NCBI GenBank assembly: GCA_033032175.1
Contig: CM065310.1
Location: forward strand, 3,100,001-3,164,000
From: Saturnia japonica
Lineage: Eukaryota > Arthropoda > Insecta > Lepidoptera > Saturniidae
Length of the DNA: 64,000 bases
Direction: 5' to 3'
A program made the translations under genes and the position numbers. Positions within the stretch are counted from its first letter, which is position 1. Each line of letters opens with the position of its first letter. This document shows positions 23,801 to 32,045 of the stretch, piece after piece. The notes beneath the pieces were generated by a model. The model saw only the letters and a program-made list of their open reading frames with translations, did not search any database and was not told where the DNA came from.

Positions 23801-26800
23801 AAGAAGAAATACTCCGCGCCAGGGAGAGACGCATGATGCAAATGATGCACGGCCGTACCGGGTTAGTACCTTCGTACCCTCAACTTGATCTAAACTTAGG
23901 TTATAGGAAGATTTTATACTTCCCATAGTTAGAATCATGTTCTAGTCTGTATTGATTAAAGCAAGTACATGTTGCATCTCTTTTCTATAACTCTTTCGTT
24001 ACTCGTGTCACTTCTGAATTTATACCATTCGTGCGAACATAGTTCCAACTTTATCTAGTGTAGCGTAGCATGTGATGGAACAAGGCACGAAAAGGACAAG
24101 TCGCATTTGGGAACAGTTGCTTAAAAAAAGGCGAGTTGAAATGTATCGATATCAGGATTTTTTTGGAAATTTTTTAATTCGACTGATTGAAGGACATCTG
24201 TAAACATTTTAAAAACTTTATTTGTTTAAAACATCTTAAGAGCTAAAGAACTTTAAAGTTAACACTGACGGCAAAGAAACCACGTTCCGAATGATATTTT
24301 TTGGTCGTTGCCGTTCTTTGCCAACGTGTGAGAGCTTAAGAACTTTAATTTTAACATTGACTACTAAGGAACCACGTTCCGCATCGTATTTTTTGGTTGT
24401 TACTGTTCTTTGCCAACCCGTAAGAGCTAAAGAACTTTAATGTTGTTAACACTGACGGCAAAGAAACCACGTTCCGAATGACATTTTTTGGTCGTTACTG
24501 TTCTTGGCCAACGTGTGAGAGCTTAAGAACTTTAATTTTAACATTGACTACTAAGAAACCACGTTCCGCATCATATTTTTTGGTTGTTACTGTTCTTTGC
24601 CAACCCGTAAGAGCTAAAGAACTGTAATGTTGTAAACATTGACGGCATAGGAACCACGGTCCGAATGACCTGTGTTGGTCGTCACTGTTTTGTAAATTTA
24701 GTCTCCTTTACATTGTTACTATTTGTCATTGATTTTGCGTTCATTGTACGCAGATTCGACTGGTGCGGATGTTCGCCGACGCACGCACTGCGCGGGCGCA
24801 CACCGCAAGCGCAGCCGCAACCGCGCCCACCGCACTCGCGCCAGGACTACGGTCAGTCTCGTCACTTAAAACACACACACGCACACACACACATATATAT
24901 ACCAACGCAATACTCGTACACATACGTACGCACATGCGCAACTCGCCTAGACGCCATGCCATCCATCTCTAATTTGTAAACAATAAATTGGAACTGGTAA
25001 GGTGGACTTATAATTAAAAAAAAAAATTGTTGGCCCTTTTACCTTTGCTTTTCCTGGCGTCTACGCAAGTACCGCGACTCAAACACGAAGCACAAGATTT
25101 CAGAGATAGTTGCAGGGTTCTCGGCATATTTTTAATTTTTTTTTTTAATTATTACTATTAAGCGATAACGCTCTATAATATGAATAGGTACAACAAAGTC
25201 GATTTCCCTTCACCAGTCTCCCAGAAATTATTTTCTTACACGAATACACAAAATGACGTGAACACGGTATGGTCTCCACGCGGTACACTCGCACATTCCG
25301 CTATTTATCCCTTACTAACATGATGGCCGCTACTGTACACTTGGGAAATACCCTCATTAGTATTGCCATGTGTAATTTAGTGTTGCTACTGCAAAAAAAC
25401 AAATCTGTAGGTGTGTGGAAGATTTAGTGTAATGTTGAAGCCTCGGTACATGTATTAACGCTGTTTTTCTAGGCTAGTGATTAATTATGACGGTTTAGGA
25501 CTGCTGCATGGTTTAAAAGGAGTTTCATATCGTTCAGTGAAGATTCTGCTATCTACATAGGAACTAGTTCATTCAAATGTCATAACATTACTGACAGTGC
25601 ATGCTTTAAAATCTATAAAATCTTTTTAATGCAGTGTTTGCATTTCAGACTGTCGATATCTGTCTCATAACGCTACGTTAGGGTCCGGTGGTGGGACAAG
25701 ATGCAATGTTTGAAAGAGTTTTATTTTGAATAAATTAATAAGTCCATAGAGGATGCATGTTGTTTTTGTGTGTCGATGGAGTTGAAAAGGCGTCCCCGGT
25801 GTTGTGACTAACCCGTGTGCGTGTGCAAGGAGCCGTGCGTTTGCGTTTGCACGGAGCCGAGCGAGTCGATGCGTAGTGAGATCACAGCATGCGTTCACGG
25901 TTACGCGTTACGACGCGACGGTAGCTTGTAAGTTGGTGTTAGTATAGCTTAGCCTCTAAAAGGCCTGTGTTGTGTGTTTATAGATTATGATTACGACTAT
26001 TACGGGTACGGTGATTACCGAGGTGGCTACAATGAGCCATTTTACCGGTACGATGAGTTCTATTTTGATTACGCGGCGCCACCGCAACCGTCCGCCGTCC
26101 GCCAGCCTCCCAACAGACCGCAGCCGGTGGGTCCCCACACACACTCTCTCACTAATTCTATCACTTATTTACTAGTCACTAGTCGCTCTTTACTCATCAT
26201 TTTTCTATCGATTTTTTATTTTTTTTATTTGCCAAATTTTCTTTTTTTTTGTTTTACCCATCCTCGAATGGAGTTAGTGACTCGGTAAAGACGGTAGTGT
26301 GTAGGCCTGACGGTGGTGATTGATTAGCGGCGGGCGGTGTGACGCGCTCGGGGAGGGTCAGGGGGTGGGGTTTCCGTGGGACCGGCAGGGGGTCGCGGGT
26401 CGGTGGGCCCGCATGGCGCGCCACACCGCAGCCTCGGTTCGAACTCGTACCGCGGATAACCGGGGGGGAGTGTGAAGGCGCGCGCGGGGTGGCTGGCCGA
26501 CCGATCTCACCATCAGGTCTATATGGCTGAGGCCACTCCGACTAACAAACAACATGCCCGTCTATGACATGTATACTTTGTTGTTTTCAGTTGACCATTT
26601 CACGTTTGCACCGCTTAACCTCATTACGCTTCGCTTTCCACCTCCCTCCCCCTCATGTAGAGACACGCTTTGCTTTACTTTGTTACTAACTCGGTTTAAC
26701 ATGGAGCGCTTCGCAAGCCTACGCTATACAGGCAGTCCTCGAGTTACGTCGTTTGGAGTTACGTCAAACGATATTTTGACACTAATTCTCAAAGAAGCGT

Positions 26801-29800
26801 CTAATTTTTAAACCTATAAGTACAAAAAATAATCACTAAATTAATAAAAATAAGTATTGTAGTAACTTGCTTTGTTTAATAAATGATATTTTTCTAACAA
26901 TAAATGCAATTTGAAGTCCTTGAAAAACCTAACCCTTGGGTTTTATATGGAAATGTATAAAAAGGAGATTCAAATTACATGGTTGATAAGGAGCTAACAT
27001 GCCCGTAAATGCGAGAACTGCCTGTTATAATATATCGCTATCGCTATTAGTGCAGTAGTTTCATGTATGAATAACATTTTCGCTGTCGCAAACGATCTGT
27101 AGAGATTTTTCTCGAAGTGTGTTACTGACCCGCTTGGTGAATGCGTCACGCAGGACGACGAACTCGGTATCGGGCCCAACTCGCTATACTACGATCTAAC
27201 CGGAGGCATTCAGGTACCAACCAACGCTGCATCATAAATAAATAATATCAAATATTTATGTGGTATATATTTTTCTAAATTTATTATCTGTAATCGATGT
27301 TGTTTGATGTTTAGAACTAGTTCTTTAAACTATTAGAATTTGTAGTAAATTTTTAGTTCACCGTGTCCTGGATTTCAGGAATATTTTTTTTTTTGCAAAT
27401 CTTTATTGTAATTATTTTTGAATGTTGTTTAAAAGTAAAGGTACCTGATTGTTTTCACCCTATTATTTATTTACAAAAATGTTTACTAAACTTTTTTTTC
27501 TAATTTGTATTTCATAGTAAAGAGATGTTCGATGGCTTTATTATTTTTAACTAAAATATATCTTTTTACTTTGGACATACCTAATACCTTTTATATTTAG
27601 AATAAGTGGTTACACATTGCTCAAAACAATTATTGACTTTAAAAAAAAGACTAAGTAACACGGTTTCCCATTTTTATGGAAATGAGTTTTTTTCTTCTTC
27701 CGTAGCATGATTATTTATTATATGACGAAAGGGATTTTATTGCATATAAATAATGTAGGTACTGTTCAAAAATTAACACAAGAGAGCATGAGGTCTTTTT
27801 GAGTACCTATTGAATTCTTAGTTTTATAGTTATTATTTTAATCTGAATTGATGATTTTAATTTTATTGTAAGACTTTATTGCGTTATTAAAAGATTTTTT
27901 TGTTGTTATGACCACATGTTAGAAGCATGTATGTGATATTGATAAATACTTACGATTTTTTGAACTTCTTTTTATTAGTATTTATTTAAACAATAATAAT
28001 TTGTAGCAACAATATGCATTTTAATTATTTATATAACATTAAAATATACCTTTGGACTTGGAAATAGTTAAGTTAAAGTATGTTCTTAAAACTGTATCAT
28101 GTAATTAATGTCTTGTTAATTTAGTTTTATTTAGTATGTTGCAAAGTATATAGTTGTATGAACAGTTGTAAAATAGATGTATCTATGTGATATAGTGACG
28201 AAGAGCATATCTCTCTTTCTGGCTGGATCTGTCTACGTTACTCCTTGCTGCTTCCTTGAAGCCGTTCTAGGAAGATTTATTGTCTCTACTGGGTTGTTTA
28301 TTCGGGTATTTTAGAGAGGAATATACTAAGGCTTCGTTCGAGACAAGATTAAGCTGTTTCAGTATAAGCTCTGAAAAACTATGTCTTTTCAGGTTTTTTT
28401 TTTAAATAAGTTCAACATTATTAATAGAAATAAAATATTTATTAGGGATTATTATTCTTGTACCTACTAGTTTTTTCACGCAATTTCGTTTTCGTGTTGT
28501 AACTATATCCGCTAGGTCCCAGTCTACCTCTATGCCAAATTTTATTGTGAGCGGCTCCAGAGGTTTAGCCGTGAAAAGGCGCTTTCGTGTTTATAATATT
28601 TTATTAGTAAGGGTATTTATGTTTTAATATTGTTTTATTTCAAGTCCTATAGTATCATGACTTTGTTTATTGAATAACCTCTAAAATTCAAAATTATTAG
28701 GTTTATTCACAATCTACCAACTGATTTTTTATGAAGTAATGGTTCGTACAATTTTATCCGGTGACAGATATATTGCGAGCGAGTAGGGAGCAGCAAGGGG
28801 TGCGATGGCTTGTCGAGTGATCGAGAGAGAGGGTGTTGTGAGTTCGGAGTAAAGAGAGGGGGTGTGTGCGTGTTTCCGTGCGCAGGCTGGTTCATGTGGG
28901 AGGGGCGCGCGATGGGCTCGGCGCGGGGCGGGGGCGGTAGCGGCGGCGGCGGGGGCGGCGGTGGCGGTGGCGGGGGCCGCGGCTGGGGCCCGTGGTGGTG
29001 CTCGCCGCGCCGCGCGTGGCCGCCGCACGCCCAGCGCCATGCGTGGCAATCCACGCGCCAAGCCAAGTTTACCAGGTCAGTATGGCTAACATATAGGCTA
29101 CCCGCACACACACACAAACACACACATACAATATTATTGTCAATACTAGGTTGCAATAATATTAAACCATTTAATCTCCTCGCATACTACGCAATATTTT
29201 TGTTAATTGTTCGTGATGGTAACTGACTCAGTAATGCGTTGTAGCTTGATCCGTATGCAAGGGTTATGCATGGAGAAAAACAGAAAAGTGGTTGCGTTAA
29301 TTACTGTACCTACCAACATTATTGAATAAAAAAAGACATTCAAGAAGGAATCGTTGGATTAAAGATTGAATGAGAATAATAAAACTGAGTTGAATCATTT
29401 TACTCTAATGAATGAATTACTACAACACATAGAAGAATATGATTTTAATTTATAACCTTCTTTTATTCTTTTCGAAAATTTGTTCGTGATAAATTAAAGT
29501 TTTTCTTTACTTCTGTTATCGCGTGCAATTCGTTTTTTTTAAATAAATTTTGAGCAGATTATCCAGCGCACAGTTTTCCTTTACTTTATCGTGATATGCG
29601 TCGATAGATACATTTTGGATATGTTTCCCAAGATTGAATAAATAATATTAAAATATATTGTTTTCAACACAAATTTCCGTGTAGAAGCTGCTTTCGTCTA
29701 CCATTTTTGCGTCCGTCTACCCTGATTTTTTTTCTCAACTAAAATATTGTCACTCACCCGCACACGTCAATATTATTGTCAATACCCTTGCCTCTGCCCG

Positions 29801-32045
29801 ATATTGTTGAAACGATATCAGAATTTCCAGAAACGTGCAATAATATTGTCAATGTCCGCAAATATACAATAATATTGTCAATGTTGAAACTATTGCCAAT
29901 AATGTTGCGTGTGTGCGGGTAATTGTGGTACGGATTCAAGGCGGAATCATAGTGATAACACGTGACGCGAAAGTGGAGGGAAAAGGACAAGTATACCATA
30001 AACCGAGATAGAACAGATGAGCGCAATGCGACGCCGACGTCGCGTTCGTCGGGTGTTATAATGTGTAGGTATCTAGCCGTACAAATTAGTACAATTGGTT
30101 TTAACTGTACGACTTTACGAGCGATGTAGAACGGATGGCCGATGGGGCGGGCCGCAGAGTTTTTGATTAGCGGCCACGTATTGGTAGTTGTGGCGATCTT
30201 TGGGAGAGAGCCATCTCCAGCAGTGACGTCTTGACTGTATGGATAAATGGATATGACTCAACACGCGTCACATTGCGTCGGGTAGCTTGACAAATAATAA
30301 CTATGTTTTTGTCTTAATACTTAGGGCTTATTGCAATGTTGTCGTTTCACTTATTTGCATTCGCGATAACTGCCCAAGTCGAGGTCATTTGTTGCTTCGA
30401 GTTATTCGTTTAGGGCGCTACTAGTAGATTAGATAATGTAAAACGAAATGTACCTAAGCAGTTTCCAAATTTCAAGGTGCGGACTGTTACCTAGGAGGGT
30501 AACGAAACTTTAATAAAACCTGATTAATGTTCATACCAAATGTCTAGAAATAAATAAACTTCATTTCGTAATCGGACAGTAGGTACAGTACAATTTTAAG
30601 GTTCGGTTTTCTTTTTGTAATAAAATTGTTATTATTATGCCTATGCGTTTTATATTATCTATTACATCTGTTCAAAGATAAAAGTGGAACCCCCTGGTCA
30701 AAAGTACAGTGCGCATACTATTTAAAAAAAATGCAATTTTTAATTATTTTTTTTACATTACAATTTCATTATGAAACTTAGTTTTAATTAATTAATTACC
30801 TACATAAAATATTCCTAAAGTTAAATTATGTATTTTCTTATTGTTGAAATTCAAAATTATTACGGAAAATATTGGACTCTGTGTCTCGTTTTGACTTAGT
30901 TCTCTTCCCCACGTCCGTCCGTCCGACGCGTCCTGAACGCTTTTCCTTTGGTTTCAGCATCTTTGATGGTTTGCGTGTAATCTGGATAACGATACGTTTT
31001 TATATGTCGGTAATTATCCTGCTTGTCTGATGTCGCACAGTACCCCGGGCCTACCACAAACTTACTCTAAATTACGCTCAATCGAGCCACGAGTCCATTC
31101 TTTTCTGATTCAAAGTTTGTGGGAGACCTCTTAGTATTATTTAGATTGATCACTCTATACCTGGCAACATTATAAGAATATACGGGGATGTGAACGCACT
31201 ATAAAAATATAGAGGATATATAATTGTTCGCCAAATTATCGAGTGATATGTAGTTACGTATTATGTAGGATTGATTGCTCTATAAAGAAGCTATTATTAA
31301 CTTATTTTCATTAGATAGTGGAGTTAGACAAGAATTTTGGGCATTAATTTAAAATTGTGAGTATATATATATGACTAATATGGCGTTAACAATTGGAGCG
31401 TATCTCTCTCCAACTCGTCGTGGTAGTTTATTTCATGAGTTAACTATATAGTTTGTACTATAGTTAGAAGTGTAGTTTAGTGCGTTTTTTAATCTCACGG
31501 AGTAAATTGGCAATCCCTAATGTCAAACTTGAAGATAATGTTGCCACATTTATTTTTGTAGTGTTGGACTACCGTATGTTTTACAGTACCTACTTACAAT
31601 TATTTGAATCGTAACATTTTAGATACTTAATTGAGAGTGTTAATTTATTAATTAAAAAAATTGACTTTTCACATTTGGAGGGTCAAAAGATTTTTTCGAA
31701 ATAACTAATCAATAGGTATATTTTCACGTACGGTTTTACGATTAGTTCCGATTAGTGACATCACTGTTTTAAAAACCTAATAAACTAGCAACACATGAAA
31801 TGTCATTTTACTCCGCGGAAATAAAAATATGCACGGTAGATAATCTCGTTGCACAAAGAGATAGGGAGGGAGGGGTTATATTGTATAGTATGTGAGTGTG
31901 GTTGGGTGGTCCCGCAGGTAAACGTAAACACGACGGGGGTCACCAGAACCAAGGGGGAGAGTCGAAGCGTCGGCTGGGCGCGGCGGCGGCAGCGGCGGCG
32001 GCGGCGGAGGCGGCGTGCGGGTGGGAGGAGGCCGCCGCCAGCTAG
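5622..32045 (+). CDS. Syp: Syncrip / hnRNP Q-R RNA-binding protein gene, 5' end missing
   Basis: Spliced gene for a three-RRM RNA-binding protein that in animals binds mRNAs in nucleus and cytoplasm and affects splicing, transport and translation (family knowledge). Exons: 5622-5815, 14780-14907, 15763-16004, one of 18158-18293 or 18599-18734, 19185-19318, 20037-20108, 20658-20807, 23716-23861, 24754-24851, 25984-26126, 27154-27213, 28886-29075, 31918-32045. Together they give 1821 nt, 606 codons plus stop, and all phases match. Domain order: acidic NURR domain, RRM1 ([14 protein letters not shown]), RRM2 ([14 protein letters not shown]), RRM3 ([14 protein letters not shown]), a Tyr/Gly-rich stretch ([12 protein letters not shown]), an Arg/Gly/Ala-rich region and KRK...KRR. 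Vertebrate hnRNP Q is about 620 residues, so only a short N-terminus should lie left of the window. Family identity is secure; the 3' exons, especially the Ala-rich one, are less certain. Confidence 0.95.
5914..7437 (+). mobile_element. Non-autonomous Helitron interrupted by a LINE
   Basis: Starts TATATTAATACGTGAAGCAA (the usual TC is mutated) and ends with the hairpin GGTCGAATTTCGACC, then ATCGCTAG|T, the CTRR-type Helitron 3' end. Copies at 42873-43194, 53638-54025 and 62395-62721 are 320-390 bp; this one is 1.5 kb because a LINE fragment sits at about 6093-7297. No Rep/helicase is present. Confidence 0.85.
6093..7297 (-). mobile_element. LINE fragment (R1-like), 3' end, inserted in Helitron
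   Basis: GC-rich - strand sequence that encodes in shifted frames [40 protein letters not shown] and the C-terminal zinc knuckle [18 protein letters not shown], typical of R1-like LINE ORF2 ends. A T-run at 6093-6103 is its poly(A) tail on the opposite strand. It is 5'-truncated and frameshifted. Confidence 0.85.
7463..7990 (+). repeat. Interspersed repeat, family U2 (CACCTATAGGTGCTTGGCGA), rearranged copy
   Basis: Contains CACAATCTCACCAGATTTTA, GCAGCTGCCGGAACACACC and ACACCTATAGGTGCTTGGCG, ending TTCTCGAACTCACGACGAAC. Related copies: 12150-12390 (-), 22140-22400 (+), 42391-42645 (+), 46300-46535 (-). Probably a SINE or MITE; class unknown. Confidence 0.65.
8319..9898 (-). mobile_element. 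Tc1-like DNA transposon, decayed
   Basis: Terminal inverted repeats CACTCATCAAAAAGTCTAAG and, at the other end, CTTAGACTTTTTTGATGTGTG, flanked by TA duplications (8317-8318 and 9899-9900). About 1.58 kb, with a transposase on the - strand broken by a stop and a frameshift. Confidence 0.92.
8587..9668 (-). pseudogene. Tc1 transposase pseudogene (DD34E)
   Basis: The N-terminal half (9668-9168) has helix-turn-helix sequence ([20 protein letters not shown]) and a basic GRK motif, then an in-frame TAA at 9168-9170 just before IMFSDESRF, which holds the first catalytic Asp. After another shift the C-terminal half (9075-8587) has [11 protein letters not shown] and [15 protein letters not shown], giving D and E with 34 residues between. 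The triad survives, but the ORF is broken, so no active enzyme is made. Confidence 0.92.
10429..10758 (+). pseudogene. LINE C-terminal fragment with zinc knuckle
   Basis: The short frame contains [20 protein letters not shown], a CxxC...H...C knuckle as at the end of LINE ORF2 proteins, followed by [15 protein letters not shown]. It has no start or upstream reverse transcriptase, so it is a truncated remnant in the Syp intron. Confidence 0.6.
12150..12390 (-). repeat. U2 repeat
   Basis: Inverted copy of the repeat at 42391-42645: CGACGTGAGTTCGAATCATT, CAAGCACCTATAGGTGTGTT and CCGGCAGCTGCATTTGAGAG. Confidence 0.6.
13011..13525 (+). repeat. Interspersed repeat, family U3 (GAAGTGTCTGTTTGTAATG), copy 1
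   Basis: About 0.5 kb: GAAGTGTCTGTTTATAATGT, TTGTTCCGGGTAATCTCCGA, TTTTGACGGGACTTACACCG, ending GCGAAACCACGGGCACAGCTAGT. Copies at 20180-20600 (+), 44309-44792 (+) and 58247-58745 (-). Short end fragments with (G)CACAGCTAGT-like ends occur near 14190, 39950, 41275 and 59995. Class unknown. Confidence 0.7.
14780..14907 (+). CDS. Syp: Syp exon: end of NURR domain and linker
   Basis: Acceptor TAATTTCAG, donor ACAG|GTATGT; enters with one base completing AGA and leaves in phase 1. It encodes [11 protein letters not shown]... and [19 protein letters not shown], the conserved end of the hnRNP Q/R NURR region. It lies 9 kb from the previous exon, across an intron full of transposons. Confidence 0.93.
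15501..15692. mobile_element. MITE with TAAAGGCTGCGT termini
   Basis: Starts AAAGGCTGCGTGTTCACCAG and ends CTCTGGTGGATACGCAGCTTT, which is its inverse. Related sequence occurs at 11330-11575. It lies 70 bp upstream of the Syp RRM1 exon. The ends look hAT-like, but the target duplication is not clear. Confidence 0.65.
15763..16004 (+). CDS. Syp: Syp exon: RRM1
   Basis: Acceptor TTATTGCGTAAG, donor ATCGAG|GTCAGT; phase 1 in, phase 0 out. The 81 codons include the proline-rich lead [13 protein letters not shown] and then RRM1 with RNP2 VFCGKI and RNP1 RGYAFVTF. Both RNP motifs keep aromatic residues used for RNA stacking. Codon use is GC-rich compared with the surrounding intron. Confidence 0.95.
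16005..18157 (+). other. Syp intron, nothing else recognised
   Basis: Intron between RRM1 and the alternative RRM2 exons. Unusually repeat-poor for this window; open frames at 17236-17496 and 17789-18007 are not supported by any motif. Confidence 0.5.
18158..18293 (+). CDS. Syp: Syp alternative exon A: first half of RRM2
   Basis: Acceptor TTTTTCCCACAG, donor ACAG|GTAAAG; 136 nt, phase 0 in, phase 1 out. It encodes [14 protein letters not shown]... and RNP2 LFVGNI followed by [13 protein letters not shown]. It is closer to vertebrate hnRNP Q/R than exon B. Joining A to B would shift the frame (136 is not a multiple of three), so the two must be used one at a time. Confidence 0.92.
18294..18598 (+). 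promoter_or_regulatory. Pyrimidine-rich intron between mutually exclusive Syp exons
   Basis: This 305-nt intron separates exons A and B. From about 18366 to 18522 it is strongly C/T-rich, with runs such as CCCCGCCCCCCTGTCTCCCC, unlike the AT-rich introns around it. Such tracts can recruit poly-pyrimidine binding proteins and may help enforce A-or-B choice. The composition is seen directly; the regulatory role is inference. Confidence 0.4.
18599..18734 (+). CDS. Syp: Syp alternative exon B: first half of RRM2
   Basis: Acceptor TTGTTCTTGCAG, donor GCAC|GTAAGT; 136 nt with the same phases as exon A. It encodes [14 protein letters not shown]... with RNP2 LFVGNI and then [13 protein letters not shown]. 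It aligns without gaps to exon A but differs at many positions, so it is a tandem exon duplication giving a second version of the RRM2 beta1-alpha1 part. Confidence 0.92.
19185..19318 (+). CDS. Syp: Syp exon: second half of RRM2
   Basis: Acceptor GTGATTGCAG, donor ATAAAG|GTACGT; takes one base from exon A or B and leaves in phase 0. It encodes [20 protein letters not shown] and RNP1 RGFCFLEY, completing RRM2. The first residue becomes Ala after exon A or Pro after exon B. A second acceptor 18 nt upstream is in frame. Confidence 0.94.
20037..20108 (+). CDS. Syp: Syp exon: RRM2-RRM3 linker
   Basis: 72 nt, phase 0 at both ends, after a T-rich tract and ACGAAG; donor AGTAAA|GTGAGT. It encodes [20 protein letters not shown] and TMSK, matching the strongly conserved hnRNP Q/R stretch between RRM2 and RRM3 (VDWADP motif). 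Confidence 0.94.
20180..20600 (+). repeat. U3 repeat, copy 2
   Basis: GAAGTGTCTGTTTGTAATGT, GGTTGGACCAATTTTGACGG and ATATGTCTATCTTCTCAGAA match the copy at 13011-13525. The 3' terminal part is missing. It lies just upstream of the RRM3 exon. Confidence 0.65.
20658..20807 (+). CDS. Syp: Syp exon: RRM3, main part
   Basis: 150 nt, phase 0 at both ends; acceptor TGTATCACAG, donor GTTAAG|GTTTGT. It encodes RNP2 LYVRNL, the helix [20 protein letters not shown] and RNP1 KDYAFVHF, typical of RRM3 in this family. Confidence 0.95.
21558..21929. mobile_element. Inverted-repeat element with internal duplication
   Basis: Ends TAGCTATGGGTAAC and GTTACCCATGGCTA are inverted repeats; the body is rich in GCGC (TGCGCCAACTCAG, GAGTCGGCGCA). 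A 34-bp unit CGAGTCGGCTAAGGGATAGC... is duplicated in tandem at 21679-21742. In a Syp intron. Confidence 0.65.
22140..22400 (+). repeat. U2 repeat
   Basis: TTGGCCATAATCTCATCTGT, GACACCTATAGGAACTTGAC and GATTTGAACTCTCGTCGATC match the other U2 copies. Confidence 0.6.
22815..23282. mobile_element. Inverted-repeat element
   Basis: GCGGAAATAAATAGTTTTTGAGAAAT (22825-22850) and its inverse ATTTCTCAAAAACTATTTTTTCCGC (23249-23273) form arms of about 50 bp. No coding sequence between them. In a Syp intron. Confidence 0.6.
23716..23861 (+). CDS. Syp: Syp exon: end of RRM3 and basic helix
   Basis: Acceptor AATCATTGCAG, donor ACCGG|GTTAGT; phase 0 in, phase 2 out. It encodes [20 protein letters not shown], then [19 protein letters not shown] and [10 protein letters not shown]. 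The first part closes RRM3; the basic stretch follows it in all family members. Confidence 0.94.
24241..24695 (+). repeat. Tandem array, about five 92-bp monomers in A-B order
   Basis: The unit starts AGCTAAAGAACTTTAA (type A: 24241, 24425, 24612) or AGCTTAAGAACTTTAA (type B: 24333, 24520), and includes AACCACGTTCCG and TTTTTGGT. Alternation gives a dimer period of about 184-187 bp. The array ends about 60 bp before the exon at 24754. Confidence 0.9.
24754..24851 (+). CDS. Syp: Syp exon: Pro/Arg-rich linker
   Basis: Acceptor TGTACGCAG, donor CTACG|GTCAGT; phase 2 in, phase 1 out. It encodes [18 protein letters not shown] and [14 protein letters not shown]. The sequence is not conserved, but both phases match and the frame leads directly into the Tyr-rich exon. 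It lies 60 nt after a 92-bp tandem array. Confidence 0.85.
25984..26126 (+). CDS. Syp: Syp exon: Tyr/Gly-rich segment
   Basis: Acceptor GTGTTTATAG, donor CAGCCG|GTGGGT; phase 1 in, phase 0 out. It encodes [20 protein letters not shown] and [11 protein letters not shown], matching the DYYGY...YRGGYEDPYYGY region of vertebrate hnRNP Q/R, a low-complexity RNA- and self-association segment. Confidence 0.93.
26350..26410 (+). promoter_or_regulatory. G-rich intron tract, possible G-quadruplex
   Basis: GGGGAGGGTCAGGGGGTGGGG, then further GGG and GGGGG runs within 60 nt on the transcribed-sense strand, 220 nt after the Tyr/Gly exon of Syp. The runs fit a G4 motif and could affect splicing of the RNA; that is inference. 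Confidence 0.45.
27154..27213 (+). CDS. Syp: Syp exon: short linker
   Basis: 60 nt, phase 0 at both ends; acceptor GCGTCACGCAG, donor ATTCAG|GTACCA. It encodes [20 protein letters not shown]. Because its length is a multiple of three it could be skipped without shifting the frame. Confidence 0.8.
27214..28885 (+). other. Syp intron, AT-rich, nothing recognised
   Basis: Very AT-rich intron with T runs. I find no coding frame, inverted repeat or known repeat family in it. Confidence 0.5.
28886..29075 (+). CDS. Syp: Syp exon: Arg/Gly/Ala-rich region
   Basis: Acceptor TTCCGTGCGCAG, donor ACCAG|GTCAGT; phase 0 in, phase 1 out. The phase-compatible frame reads [18 protein letters not shown], then Ala/Val/Gly repeats, [14 protein letters not shown] and [10 protein letters not shown]. 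This is the place of the RGG box of hnRNP Q/R, here largely alanine. The exon is extremely GC-rich; another frame would read polyglycine but does not match the phases. Confidence 0.75.
29099..29165 (+). repeat. Half MITE (ACCCGCACAC end)
   Basis: ACCCGCACACACACACAAAC followed by CAATATTATTGTCAATAC matches one end of the complete element at 29756-29920. It starts about 24 nt after a Syp splice donor. Confidence 0.5.
29756..29920. mobile_element. 165-bp MITE with ACCCGCACAC ends
   Basis: Starts ACCCGCACACGTCAATATTA and ends GTTGCGTGTGTGCGGGT, inverted repeats. The body repeats the near-palindrome CAATAATATTGTCAAT at least three times. Confidence 0.75.
29921..31917 (+). other. Last Syp intron, nothing recognised
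   Basis: AT-rich sequence with no supported frame. Short sequences such as GTATATATATATATGAC near 31360 are simple repeats. Confidence 0.5.
31918..32045 (+). CDS. Syp: Syp last exon: nuclear localisation motif and stop
   Basis: Acceptor GGTCCCGCAG; entering in phase 1 it reads [19 protein letters not shown], then a nine-Ala run and [12 protein letters not shown], ending at TAG 32043-32045. The KRK-x(11-13)-KRR arrangement matches the bipartite NLS of hnRNP Q/R (GKRKADG...KRR). The vertebrate C-terminus after it is replaced by the Ala-rich tail. Confidence 0.85.

Noticed and set aside
24241..24695. CRISPR-like array
   Set aside because: Units are contiguous 92-bp repeats without spacers in a eukaryotic intron; it is a tandem repeat.
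28810..29226. Polyglycine + frame as the Syp reading frame
   Set aside because: The phases of the exons at 27154-27213 and 31918-32045 fit only the Ala-rich frame; the Gly frame would end in intron sequence.
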